From Myxococcales bacterium (GTDB lineage Bacteria; Myxococcota_A; Polyangia; Nannocystales; Nannocystaceae): a stretch of DNA of 64,000 bases. Each line of letters opens with the position of its first letter. Positions within the stretch are counted from its first letter, which is position 1. A model generated the notes under the pieces. That model saw nothing but the letters and a program-made list of their open reading frames with translations. It was not told the DNA's origin and searched no databases. A program made the translations under genes and the position numbers. Where the stretch lies: positions 1,364,001-1,428,000 of the forward strand of contig JACKDW010000001.1 in the NCBI GenBank assembly GCA_020633295.1, read 5' to 3'. Below are positions 16,347 through 25,637 of the stretch, in pieces.

Positions 16347-17386
16347 TCAAAAGCGCGCCGGCGTCGTATACCAGACCTGCTTCTTCGCGTTCAGGTCCGC
16401 GAGCGTGCCGTTGTGCGTACCGCACGTCGGGATCGCCTCGCCGCGCTCTGCCCTCGACGGCCGCCCGGGTGTGGAAGGTCTTGCGCGGGCTGTTCAGGCA
16501 CAGCGCGCCGTCGGGACCCCACGCGGCCTCGATCTGCCAGCAGCGTCTCGTGGTTCTGCAGGCCGAAGCGACCCTCGATGTCGATCGGCGTGCCGTTCTG
16601 CGTGTGATGCGTGCCGTTCCCGTTGTAGTCGGCGCGAACCATGCGCGTGCACGCGCGGTAGATGTCGTAGAAGGACACGTTTGTGTCGTTCGTGAAGCGA
16701 TCAGTACCGCTGTCATCGGGGTGCCACGCCCACTCAATGCACTTGCCCATGGCCGTGCCGCGGCAGGCCCAGGAGGTGCCGTCCGTCGGGGTGTCGAGAA
16801 TTTCGCCGGTATCCTCATCGAAGACGTAGCGCACCAGGATGCCCTTGGTGGGGTTGTCGTAGCCGTCGCGGCAGGCGTCGTCCCAGGTCGTACCGGGCTT
16901 CACGCGATAGCGGATGCGCTGGAACTTGAACTGCGAGCGGCCAGGGACCGTCTCCTGCTCGGAGAGCTTGATCTCGTAGTCCTCCTCGAGCACGTCATTG
17001 TCCGAGTCGAGCGTGATCTCATCGTTCTCGCCCATCACGCCCTCGTCCCCCTGGAGCACGCCGAACAGGTTGAGGAACACGTTGTTGAGCGCCGAGCCGT
17101 TCATGCGGTACCCGTTCATGCGGTACCCGTTCATGCGGTACCCGTTCATGCGGTACCCGTTCATGCGGTATCCGTTCATGCGGTACCCGTTCGCCTCCGT
17201 GCCGTTGTCCGCCAACGCACGGAAGCTCACGATCTTCGCGCCATCCGCGCCTTCCGTGATCTGCACGACCTTCGGCAGCGGCTCCACGAAGTCGCCGTCC
17301 TCGACGTCCTCGACGCTATCGCACCCCCCCGCGAACACGAACGCCAACGCGACGAGACCAGTTCCTAGATACGTTGTTGCCTTCAT
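16347..17386 (-). pseudogene. ADYC-type lipoprotein with NGYRM repeats, frameshifted
   Basis: The N-terminus has a lipoprotein signal (FVFAGGC), six tandem NGYRM repeats (about residues 68-97), then a domain with TPTDGTSWACRGTAMGKC and ACTRMVRADYNGNG. In the family this last motif usually reads ADYC; here the Cys is Asn. The frame then breaks: QIEAAWGPDGALCLNSPRKT (near 16490-16540) is in a second frame, and GEAIPTCGTHNGTLADLNAK (near 16380-16440) in a third, ending at the TGA at 16347-16349. Both shifted segments read as coherent family sequence. The gene is either recently inactivated or carries two sequencing errors. Confidence 0.75.
17101..17190. repeat. Six tandem 15-bp repeats coding for NGYRM
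   Basis: Unit TCATGCGGTACCCGT repeated six times on the + strand, with one C-to-T change in the fifth copy. Because the unit is 15 bases, gain or loss of copies would keep the reading frame. Confidence 0.9.
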
Positions 17387-17712
17387 TTCTCCGCCCCTCT
17401 TCCGAGTTGATACGCGGGGTCAGGGTGCAACCTCCGTACCATCACATCGGAGGCGCTCAGCTGAGCGATCGCTACCCTCAACCCATCGCGCGCATCACCC
17501 AAATAATAGGGGGGCTCGCCCCTCTCTTCAACCTGTCCTTAAGGATATTTAGGTTCAGTGAACGTAAATTCTCCGCGCCCGGGGACGGCCTGTAGTGCCT
17601 CCGCTTCCCAAATTGCGGTCTACGATCTCCCGCGCGCACAGGTGCGTCACCTGTAGCTCACGCCCCCCAACCATTCCACCGTGCCACCGCACACACTGTC
17701 ACACTCGGAAAA

Positions 17713-17733
17713 CCGCCCTGAATTCGGGCGTTT
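17713..17733 (-). terminator. Terminator of the giant kinase gene
   Basis: CGCCC (17714-17718) pairs with GGGCG (17726-17730) around GAATTC. On the minus strand GGTTTT follows the stem. On the plus strand TTT follows, so it may act both ways. Confidence 0.55.
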
Positions 17734-17901
17734 CCTCCCGTTATCCCGGGCTTGCGCACTTCTTCTGACACCGCGTCGGGACCTGATCGAAGTATGGCAG
17801 TCCGTGACCCGATAAATCCAAAGCACCGGCACGAATTCTCGTGCGCCATCGTCGCGGCGCTGTGTCGCATCGCCTCACCGTTCTCGGCCCAACTTTTCAA
17901 C

Positions 17902-17917
17902 ATGACTTTTAAGACAT
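17902..17917. promoter_or_regulatory. 16-bp palindrome ATGACTTTTAAGACAT
   Basis: Matches the recurring ATGWCT-N4-AGACAT element with exact 16-base spacing. It lies in the gap upstream of the ADYC lipoprotein gene, about 515 bases from its start. Confidence 0.45.
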
Positions 17918-17942
17918 GTTATTTTTTTTCTGCGTGCGCCGT

Positions 17943-20900
17943 CTAAGACGCCGCGTCGCTGTCGACGCCGATGGACGCCGCGGTCCCCGCCGCCTCTTCC
18001 GGCCCTTCGGCCGACGCCGTCGACGCGCCGGCCTCTCCCGGCGCGTCGCTAGCCGTACGGTCCGCTCGCCGCGCGAGCGGAAACGAGGCGCACACCCGGG
18101 CACCGATCTGGCTGTCGCGGTACATCGGGGGGATTGCCTGCCGATTCACGAGCTGGGCGGAAATCGAGTCGAAGAAGAACGAGCCGCCGTGCAACACGAA
18201 CTCGTCGGCGGCGAGAGAGGACACGGTCCACTCCATCATGTTCCCAGACATATCGTGGAGACCAAACGGGCTGCGTGAGGTCGGGTGCGAGCCCGGGAGA
18301 TCAGGGGCCGCCGCGAGCTTATTCTTGCCGTAGGTGATGTCGATGTTCGCGTCCTCGGGTGTGAGCGAGTATCCGTGCGGGTAAATGCGATCGTCCGCGC
18401 CTCGGCTCGCGCGCTCCCATTCGAATTCGCTGCACAGGCGCGCCCCTGGCACGCGGCCGGTGGCGTCAAGCCAATTCGTGTAACGCTCGATCTCCCCAAC
18501 GGTGAGCCCACCGATGGGCAGCTCGTACCAATCTTGGCTGCGCCTGCGCTCGCGCGCGGGGAACACGATCGGTTCGCCACGCGCGGCCGCGAAACGCTTA
18601 TCCTCCCGGGTGAACACGAGTTCCCAGGAGCCATCATCCCGCCGCTTCAGGACCTGCCCGAACTCCCCCTCGGCCACGGGCGCGAGCTCGCCGCGCGCGT
18701 CCGACGAGAGCGCCTCCAAGAACTCGATCCACTCGCCGAACGTCGTCTCGTGATCGGCGATAATATACGCCTCGGTGCTCACGTCGTGGAGGGGCGCGGT
18801 CAGGTGGAAGGTCGAGCGTAGCGCCTCCTCACTCGATCCGAACTTCCCGCGCCCGGCGGGGATGTACACGTAGCCCTCGGGCACAGCGTCGGGCCCCGGG
18901 ATAGTGATCTTGACCTCGAGTCGCTCACCCCGTGTGAGTTGCAGCGGATAGACAACCGGCGGCGCGCCATCGGCGGTTATCTCCAGCCGGTACGAACCCC
19001 ACGCGAGTGAGCGCTCCCCAAGCGGCGCCACGCCAAGCTCCTGGGGCTCGCCGAGGACGAGGACTCGGTCCTCATTGGATACGTAGCGACGCAGGGTCAG
19101 CGCGGCGCCGGCGGGCCGCGTCACCACCGTGAGCGTCGCCGGCATCTCCCAGCGTCGCCTCAGCGTCCCATCTGGATCGTAGAGCGCGAGGCGCTCGATC
19201 TGCTCGTCGACGCGATCACGTGCGTGCACTCGTTCAGCCAGCAGCGCGCGCTCAAGCAGGACCGAGCCGATCAGCCCGCGGACCTCCTCGCGCCCGGGGT
19301 CCAGCGAAAGCGCGATCTCGAGTTCATGCGCGGCCGCCTTGAGCTGCGTGTCGACCGCGCGTGCGTCCCGGAGCACGTCGCTCCATATCTTGTTGCCCTC
19401 GTCGACCTCGCGCGCGTCAAATTGGTCATAGGCCTGGCGCTGCCTGCGTGCGACTGCCTCGACCTCAGCGCGCGCCGCCCCTGCCACTTCGCTCGCGCGA
19501 GCGACGTGAGCGTCGACCTTGGCCTGCAGCTCCAGGTACGCCTGGTAGCGCACGTAGCCGTAGGCGCCGGCGAGCGTGAGCGGGACCGAGACCGCGACCG
19601 CGCGGATGATCAGCTTGCGCCGCGCCACGGCGCGCTCGCTCGCCTCGAGGAACGCGACCTCGCGCGGCCGCAGCTCCTTGCGCTCGAGCACCTTGGCCTC
19701 CTCGAGCTGCTCGGCGGCCCACAGCGCGTTGCGGGGTCGCCCGAGCCGCTCCCACTCGCCAGCCTGGAGCTCGAGGCGGTGGCGGATCGAGCGGACCTCC
19801 TTCTCCTCGTCGAGCCAGCGCCGCAGCGTGCCCCAGCCGTTGATCAGGGCCTCGTGCGCGATCTCGTGGACGGACCCCTGATCGGTCTCGCGGATGACGA
19901 GCAGGCGGCCCTTGACGAGGGCCTCGAGCGCGTGGCGGTTGTCGTCGCTTTCGCCGACGAGGTCGGCCTCGGTCAAGCTCGCGCGCGTGTCGTCGATGGT
20001 CACGAGCCGCATCAGCAGCTTGCGCGCCGCGGTCTGCTGGAGCGCGGGCAGCTTGCCGATGAGCCCGTCGGCGTGCCGCGCGAGCGCCCCCGTCACGCCG
20101 CCGATCTCACGCAGGTCGGCGGGCTTGATCAGCGCGCTCGCCTGGTCGCGGACCTCCCACAGCTCGGCGAGCGCGAACTGCAGGATCGGCAGGCTGCCCT
20201 GGACGCCCTCCTCGACCAGCTCCTCGACCAGCTCCTCGGTCTCGTAGCTCACGCCCTGCGTCTGCGCCGGGCCGACGATCGCCTCGCGGATGCCCTCGGG
20301 GGCCAGCGGCGTGAGCAGGTAGATCGCGCGCGAGAGCTCTGGCCCGATGTGCGGGACCGTGGCCGCGCGCGTGAGGAAGTCGCCGCGGACCGTCGCCATG
20401 AGGCGCACGCCGGGGATGCCGGCGGCGAACTGCGCGAGGATCTTGCCGGTGACGCGGGCCTCCTCCTTGTCGGCGATCGTCACGAGCTCTTCGAACTGGT
20501 CGATGAACAGCAGCTTGCCCTTCGCGTGCCCGAGCTTCTTGTGGATCAGCCAGCCGAGCGTGTCGGGCTTGCTCTCGACGAGCGGCAGGATGGTGTCCTC
20601 GTTGAGCTCGAAGTGCGAGACCAGCAGCGACTTGAGCGCCTGCAGCGGGTAGCGCCCGGGGATCATGTTCGCGTAGGCCCAGCTGCGCTCGGGCTCGATC
20701 GCGCCCTCGGCCAGGCGCGGCGCCACGCCGGCGCGCACGAGCGAGGACTTGCCGACGCCGGAGTCGCCGGCGACGAGCACGAAGGACTCGGAGCGCAGGC
20801 GGTCGAGCAGCATGCGGATCTCGGCGGTGCGCCCGAAGAACAGGTTGCGGTGCTCGGCCTGGAACGCGCGCAGGCCTCGGTACGGGTTGCCCGTGTAGCC

Positions 20901-22037
20901 CGTCGGCTGCTGGTCGGTCTCGAGCAGGTTCTCGAGCTCGTTGCGCAGCGCGTCGCCCGAGCGGTAGCGCTCCGCCGGGTCCCGCTCCATGCACTTCTCG
21001 ATGATCGCCGCGAGCCGCTCGTCGACCTTCGGCGCCTTCTCGCGCACGCGCGGGATCTCCTGCTCGCGCACGAGCATCGCCAGCTCGAAGGGCGAGAGCG
21101 CGGCGAAGGGCGGCTTGCCGACGCACAGGATGTAGAGGAGCACGCCGAGCGCGTAGATGTCGCTCTCGCGCGACGCGGGCTCGGTGTTCCACAGCTCGGG
21201 CGCCATGTAGTGCGGCGTGCCCACGAGCGAGCCGCTCTGCGTCAGCGCCGAGGGGCCGTGCCGCCAGTCGCCCTCGAGCTTCGCCGCGCTCTCGAGCAGC
21301 GCGCTGCGGTGCAGCGTGCCGGCGCTCGGCGAGCGCCGCGGCGTCTCGACGCGCGAGCGCTCGACGGTGTCCTCGCGCACGAACTCGTCGACGCTGATCG
21401 TCGCGTCGAACGCGGTCTTCTTGCTCAGCCCCTCGAGCGACTTGTGGGCGCCGGTGACGGGGTTGCGCGCGGGCGCGTCGCTCAGGCGATCGAGCGGGAC
21501 CGGCGCGGGCTGCTTGCTGGCGCCCTCGCTCATGAGCGCCTCGGCGTCGACCTCGAGCTTCGCGAGGCTGAAGTCGACGAGCTTCACCTCGCCGGTCTCC
21601 TCGCTGAGGATCGCGTTCGCCAGCTTGATGTCGCGGTGCAGCACGCCCTGGCGGTGCGCCGTCGCGAGCCCGCGCGCGAGCCCGATCGCGAGCTCGAGCA
21701 CGCGCTGCCACGGCATCGGCGCGTCGAGCTCGCTGAGGCTCTTGCCGCGGATGTACTCGGTGACGAGGTACGGGTGCTCGTCGAGCTCGCCGACCCGGTA
21801 GATGCCCATGACGTTGGGGTGCTGCAGCCGCGCGGCCGCCCGCGCCTCGATCACGAAGCGCTCGCGCGCGTTCTCCGAGGTCACCGAGGTCAAGAACTTG
21901 ATGGCGACCGCGCGGTCGAGCAGGCGGTCGTGCGCGAGGAAGACCTGCCCCATGCTGCCGCCGCCGAGCAGCCTGACGAGCCGGTACTCGTCAAACTCGT
22001 CGGGAGGAGTCCACTGGGCGTCGCGCTCGTCGATCAT
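17943..22037 (-). CDS. Giant Ser/Thr kinase with STAND-type NTPase and FGE-sulfatase-like domain
   Basis: About 1364 residues. The N-terminal Hanks-type kinase has LLGGGSMGQVFLAHD, AIKF and HRDIKLAN, but DFS instead of DFG. About 120 residues are inserted before GTPHYMAPE. Next comes a STAND/NACHT-like NTPase (NPYRGLRAFQAEHRNLFFGR, Walker A GDSGVGKSS, LLFIDQFEEL), then one membrane segment (LIIRAVAVSVPLTLAGAYGY) and a PEGA-like strand set (TLTVVTRPAGAALTL). The C-terminus is a formylglycine-generating-enzyme-like domain (YVYIPAGRGKFG, MSGNMMEWT, GARVC). The frame is open to 22133; ATGs at 22052 and 22037 are both possible. The latter has GGGAG four bases upstream. It probably senses outside ligands through the FGE-like domain. 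Confidence 0.87.
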   Translation of the reverse strand: MIDERDAQWTPPDEFDEYRLVRLLGGGSMGQVFLAHDRLLDRAVAIKFLTSVTSENARERFVIEARAAARLQHPNVMGIYRVGELDEHPYLVTEYIRGKSLSELDAPMPWQRVLELAIGLARGLATAHRQGVLHRDIKLANAILSEETGEVKLVDFSLAKLEVDAEALMSEGASKQPAPVPLDRLSDAPARNPVTGAHKSLEGLSKKTAFDATISVDEFVREDTVERSRVETPRRSPSAGTLHRSALLESAAKLEGDWRHGPSALTQSGSLVGTPHYMAPELWNTEPASRESDIYALGVLLYILCVGKPPFAALSPFELAMLVREQEIPRVREKAPKVDERLAAIIEKCMERDPAERYRSGDALRNELENLLETDQQPTGYTGNPYRGLRAFQAEHRNLFFGRTAEIRMLLDRLRSESFVLVAGDSGVGKSSLVRAGVAPRLAEGAIEPERSWAYANMIPGRYPLQALKSLLVSHFELNEDTILPLVESKPDTLGWLIHKKLGHAKGKLLFIDQFEELVTIADKEEARVTGKILAQFAAGIPGVRLMATVRGDFLTRAATVPHIGPELSRAIYLLTPLAPEGIREAIVGPAQTQGVSYETEELVEELVEEGVQGSLPILQFALAELWEVRDQASALIKPADLREIGGVTGALARHADGLIGKLPALQQTAARKLLMRLVTIDDTRASLTEADLVGESDDNRHALEALVKGRLLVIRETDQGSVHEIAHEALINGWGTLRRWLDEEKEVRSIRHRLELQAGEWERLGRPRNALWAAEQLEEAKVLERKELRPREVAFLEASERAVARRKLIIRAVAVSVPLTLAGAYGYVRYQAYLELQAKVDAHVARASEVAGAARAEVEAVARRQRQAYDQFDAREVDEGNKIWSDVLRDARAVDTQLKAAAHELEIALSLDPGREEVRGLIGSVLLERALLAERVHARDRVDEQIERLALYDPDGTLRRRWEMPATLTVVTRPAGAALTLRRYVSNEDRVLVLGEPQELGVAPLGERSLAWGSYRLEITADGAPPVVYPLQLTRGERLEVKITIPGPDAVPEGYVYIPAGRGKFGSSEEALRSTFHLTAPLHDVSTEAYIIADHETTFGEWIEFLEALSSDARGELAPVAEGEFGQVLKRRDDGSWELVFTREDKRFAAARGEPIVFPARERRRSQDWYELPIGGLTVGEIERYTNWLDATGRVPGARLCSEFEWERASRGADDRIYPHGYSLTPEDANIDITYGKNKLAAAPDLPGSHPTSRSPFGLHDMSGNMMEWTVSSLAADEFVLHGGSFFFDSISAQLVNRQAIPPMYRDSQIGARVCASFPLARRADRTASDAPGEAGASTASAEGPEEAAGTAASIGVDSDAAS

Positions 22038-22161
22038 CGGGCTCCCGCTCATGGGCGCCGTCACGTCCCTTTGTCGTGGACCGTCGCGCGCGGCCCCTTC
22101 TGCCCCTGGCGCCAGGTCCAACGCGATCGGCACGTGAGACCTGGCACGTCGACCATAACAC

Positions 22162-22192
22162 AGGGCCCCCGGACGACGTGTCCGGAGGCCCT
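22162..22192 (-). terminator. Hairpin downstream of the Gly-Asp lipoprotein gene
   Basis: AGGGCC and CCGGAC pair with GTCCGG and GGCCCT around GACGT, with one C-A mismatch. It lies between the lipoprotein stop and the giant kinase start. Confidence 0.5.
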
Positions 22193-22274
22193 GCTATGAA
22201 TCGCGCGGGGCGAGGCCGCGCGCCGCGAGGGCGCGACCCCGCGCGACCTCGCGTGCGCCTAGCCCGTCGCGCGT

Positions 22275-22296
22275 GACGACGGCGCGCGCCGTCGTC
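22275..22296. terminator. 22-bp perfect palindrome after the lipoprotein stop
   Basis: GACGACGGCGC followed directly by its own reverse complement, just beyond the stop at 22303. It may end or stabilise the lipoprotein mRNA. The absence of a loop makes cruciform or protein binding an alternative. Confidence 0.4.
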
Positions 22297-22302
22297 GATC
22301 GC

Positions 22303-23301
<999 letters not shown>

Positions 23302-23408
23302 CCGTTCCTCCAGTGCCCGCGTTGGGGGCAGCGTCCATGCGCGGCTCCGGGCGTCTTCGGGCCGGCGTACGAATTCTGACAGCGAACCCGCTGTCGGTTC
23401 CATAGTAC

Positions 23409-23424
23409 ATGTCCATAAATGCAT
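23409..23424. promoter_or_regulatory. Degenerate 16-bp palindrome ATGTCCATAAATGCAT
   Basis: Same length and register as the other palindromes, with two half-site mismatches. It lies about 108 bases upstream of the Gly-Asp lipoprotein start, next to TACTAT on the minus strand, which could be a -10. Confidence 0.4.
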
Positions 23425-23538
23425 CTAAATCGCGGCGGCCGACGAGCCGCGCGCGCGAGCACGCGTCGCGCGGGGCGAAACGCGACGCTCGTCGGGCGCG
23501 CGCGCGCGCGGCTGTGGGTGCTACGCTGACCTGACCCG

Positions 23539-24516
23539 ATGATCGTGGAGCTCCTCGAGATCGCCGCGACCACGCTCGCGCTCGCGAGCGCGCCGCTCAC
23601 GAGCTCGCCCCAGACGTCCGAGCCGATCTACGGCGGCACCACCGTGCCGCCCGAGGCGTGGCGCGCCGTCGTCGTCGTCGACTTCGGCATCGACCTCTGC
23701 ACCGGCACGCTGGTCGCGCCCGACGTCGTGCTGACCGCGGCGCACTGCCTGTACTCGCAGCCGCCGCCTCAGCTCATCGAGATCAAGATCGGCAACGACC
23801 GCTCGAGCCCCGAGCTGGTCCTGCCCGTCGAGTCCTACGAGGTTCACCCGGCGTTCTGCGCCAACATCTTCGAATGCGAGTTTGACCTCTACGACTACGC
23901 GTACATCGTGCTCGGCGAGCCCGCGCCCGACGACGCCGTGTTCCCCAACGTGCTCGTCGACCAGGAGGTCTGGGACGAGACGATGTACAAGGACTCGCTC
24001 GTGACGCACGTCGGCTTCGGCTACGACGACAGCTTCGTGCGCGGCGTGAAGCGGATGGTCGAGTTCCCGATCGTCGGCTTCACGCGCAGCGGCCTCGAGT
24101 TTCAGGCCGGCGGCGACGGCAAGGACGGATGCCAGGGCGACTCGGGCGGCCCCGTGTTCGCGCGCACGCGCGACGGCGAGTGGTTCCTCGCCGGCGTGGC
24201 CTCGCGCGGGATCAGCTGCGGCGAGGGCGGCTACTTCGGGATCGCGCACCCGGCGCTGTGCTGGATCGGCGCGGAGCGGGGGATCGTGTGGAACCCCGAC
24301 GACGATCAGTGCGGCGGCTGCGGCTGCGTGCACACGGACCCGCGCCGTCACGCGGCGAGCGAGGGCTGCTCCGTGACGCGCGACGACGCCCCCGCGACCC
24401 CGCTGGCGCTGTCCGTGATCTTCGCGCTCGCGCTCGCCCGTCGTCGCCGCGCTCGACGGCTGCTATCATCGCCGGCGAAGGGTTCGCCACGTGGGCGCGA
24501 GGATTTTCGCATTTAG
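23539..24516 (+). CDS. Trypsin-like serine protease with a MYXO-CTERM-like tail
   Basis: A 325-residue exported S1-family protease. The N-terminus is a weak signal, and mature trypsin-like sequence starts around IYGG (about 30). The catalytic triad fits H in LTAAHC, D in DLYDYAYIVL and S in GCQGDSGGPV. A Cys-rich segment (DDDQCGGCGCVHTD) is followed by Cys, a hydrophobic stretch (ATPLALSVIFALALA) and RRRRARR, resembling the MYXO-CTERM surface-sorting tail. Twenty extra residues follow the arginines, more than usual. An extended -10 TGC-TACGCT (23522-23527) gives a very short leader. The 3' end overlaps the promoter and 5' helix of tRNA-like RNA D. Confidence 0.82.
   Translation: MIVELLEIAATTLALASAPLTSSPQTSEPIYGGTTVPPEAWRAVVVVDFGIDLCTGTLVAPDVVLTAAHCLYSQPPPQLIEIKIGNDRSSPELVLPVESYEVHPAFCANIFECEFDLYDYAYIVLGEPAPDDAVFPNVLVDQEVWDETMYKDSLVTHVGFGYDDSFVRGVKRMVEFPIVGFTRSGLEFQAGGDGKDGCQGDSGGPVFARTRDGEWFLAGVASRGISCGEGGYFGIAHPALCWIGAERGIVWNPDDDQCGGCGCVHTDPRRHAASEGCSVTRDDAPATPLALSVIFALALARRRRARRLLSSPAKGSPRGREDFRI
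24461..24469 (+). promoter_or_regulatory. Extended -10 promoter of tRNA-like RNA D
   Basis: TGC-TATCAT, with TATCAT at 24464-24469. It lies seven bases before the outer helix and inside the last codons of the protease gene. Confidence 0.55.
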
Positions 24517-24606
24517 CTCAATTGGTAGAGCGTTGGATTCTTAATCCGTAGGTTGCAGGTTCAATCCCTGCGATGCACACAACTTCTTCGGTCGGGCGGG
24601 CCCTTC
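24477..24606 (+). ncRNA. tRNA-like RNA, copy D (anticodon-like CUU)
   Basis: The outer helix GAAGGGTTCGCC/GGCGGGCCCTTC (24477-24488 with 24595-24606) is fully paired although its sequence differs from copies A-C at the first seven positions, which is strong covariation. The ACGTG bulge and GTCG strand are conserved. The cloverleaf (24507-24579) is the most tRNA-like of the four: TA at positions 8-9, D arm GCTC-AATTGGTA-GAGC, loop TTCTTAA with CTT at 24540-24542, and T arm GCAGG-TTCAATC-CCTGC. Only five acceptor pairs form (GCATT/GATGC); the first two are mismatched and no CCA follows. A tRNA finder may call tRNA-Lys. The flanks place it with the other three. Confidence 0.78.
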
Positions 24607-24751
24607 ATGATCTCCGCGTCGACGCCCGGGCGACCCCTCGCCCGCGTCGACGCACCACTCGACCCGACGCCGCGTCTCGAGGGTCGCCGCGCTCAGGCCG
24701 CTCACATCGCGCGCGGACGGAGCGAGCGCCGGGCCTGCTACGATGCGGCCC

Positions 24752-25582
24752 GTGACGACGCCGCCGCTCGGCCTGATGGGTCCACCCGGACGCCCGCCGC
24801 TCCCCCCGGCGCAGCTTCGCGCGCTCGTCGGAGACTACCGCCGGCGGCTGACGCAGTGCGTGCCGTGGAACCCGGCGATGAAGTGGCAGCCGCAGCTCAA
24901 CCTCCAGGGCGCGACGTACGGCATCCGCGAGCTGTTCCCGACCGTCGGCGCGTCGCTCGATCCCGTGCACGCGCTCGCCGAGGGCCTGTACGTCGACTCG
25001 CCCGGCGGGTCGTTTCGCTACTGCGTGCGCGTGCAGCCGCGCGGCCGCCCGCTGCTGACCTGGTGGGGCTCACAGGTCGGCACGGTCATCTTCGACGCGC
25101 CCGTCGGCATCCCGGCGCTGTTCCAGGCCCGCCCCGGGCGCGCCCCCGACGATCCAGAGCGCTGGAACGAGCACCCGTGGATGTCGCTGACGCCCGGGGA
25201 GTACCTGACGCTGCGCCCGGGGACCCGGATGGCGCGCGGGCACACGATCGTCGCCGGCCTCGGGCTCGCGCACCAGCTGATCGAGGTCACGCGGCGCCTG
25301 CAGGTCAAGCGCGTCACGCTGGTCGAGCTGAGCCAGGAGCTCGTCGACTGGCTGATGCCCGTCGTCACCCCGCTCCTGCGCAAGCCCGTCGACGTCGTCG
25401 TCGGCGACGCCTACGAGGTCATCCCGCAGCTGCGCGCCGACGTGGCGCTGGTCGACATCTTCCCCGGCTACGGCAACGCGCAGGCCCAGGTCGCCGAGCT
25501 CGCCGCGCGCAGCCCGGGGATCAAGAAGTTCTGGGGCTGGGGCACCTCGGAGATGAGCGGCCGGCGCCTGCGCAGCCGCTGA
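24752..25582 (+). CDS. Spermidine synthase-like / class I methyltransferase-fold protein
   Basis: About 276 residues. The C-terminal half has a Rossmann-type nucleotide-binding pattern: HTIVAGLGLAHQLIEV, then an acidic strand end (RVTLVELSQELVDWL), VVVGDAYEVIPQ and VALVDIFPGYG. This resembles spermidine synthases and related aminopropyl- or methyltransferases. The N-terminal half is unassigned. An ATG exists at 24743, but TGC-TACGAT (-10 at 24739-24744) overlaps it and places transcription at the GTG at 24752, suggesting a leaderless start. The substrate cannot be named. Confidence 0.6.
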   Translation: MTTPPLGLMGPPGRPPLPPAQLRALVGDYRRRLTQCVPWNPAMKWQPQLNLQGATYGIRELFPTVGASLDPVHALAEGLYVDSPGGSFRYCVRVQPRGRPLLTWWGSQVGTVIFDAPVGIPALFQARPGRAPDDPERWNEHPWMSLTPGEYLTLRPGTRMARGHTIVAGLGLAHQLIEVTRRLQVKRVTLVELSQELVDWLMPVVTPLLRKPVDVVVGDAYEVIPQLRADVALVDIFPGYGNAQAQVAELAARSPGIKKFWGWGTSEMSGRRLRSR

Positions 25583-25637
25583 TTCGCGCCGGCCCTCGCT
25601 CGACATTCCCCCAAGGCCAGAGAGCACGCACGAGGCC

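Larger units (their letters stand above)
17387..17942. other. Intergenic region with lower GC
   Basis: About 555 bases between the giant kinase stop and the ADYC gene start. It contains a hairpin terminator for the kinase (17713-17733) and a 16-bp palindrome (17902-17917) followed by a T-rich run. Possible short reading frames here show no family signal. Confidence 0.5.

Noticed and set aside
17658..17903. Possible 81-residue protein on the minus strand in the 17.4-17.9 kb gap
   Set aside because: It overlaps the terminator hairpin, lacks a ribosome binding site and shows no family resemblance.
19224..22199. A 991-residue reading frame opposite the giant kinase
   Set aside because: Same explanation: an open antisense frame in GC-rich DNA with no recognisable domain.
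24507..24579. An ordinary tRNA-Lys(CUU) gene
   Set aside because: The body is tRNA-like, but the first two acceptor pairs are mismatched and the outer helix, bulge and promoter match copies A-C. A dual role cannot be excluded.
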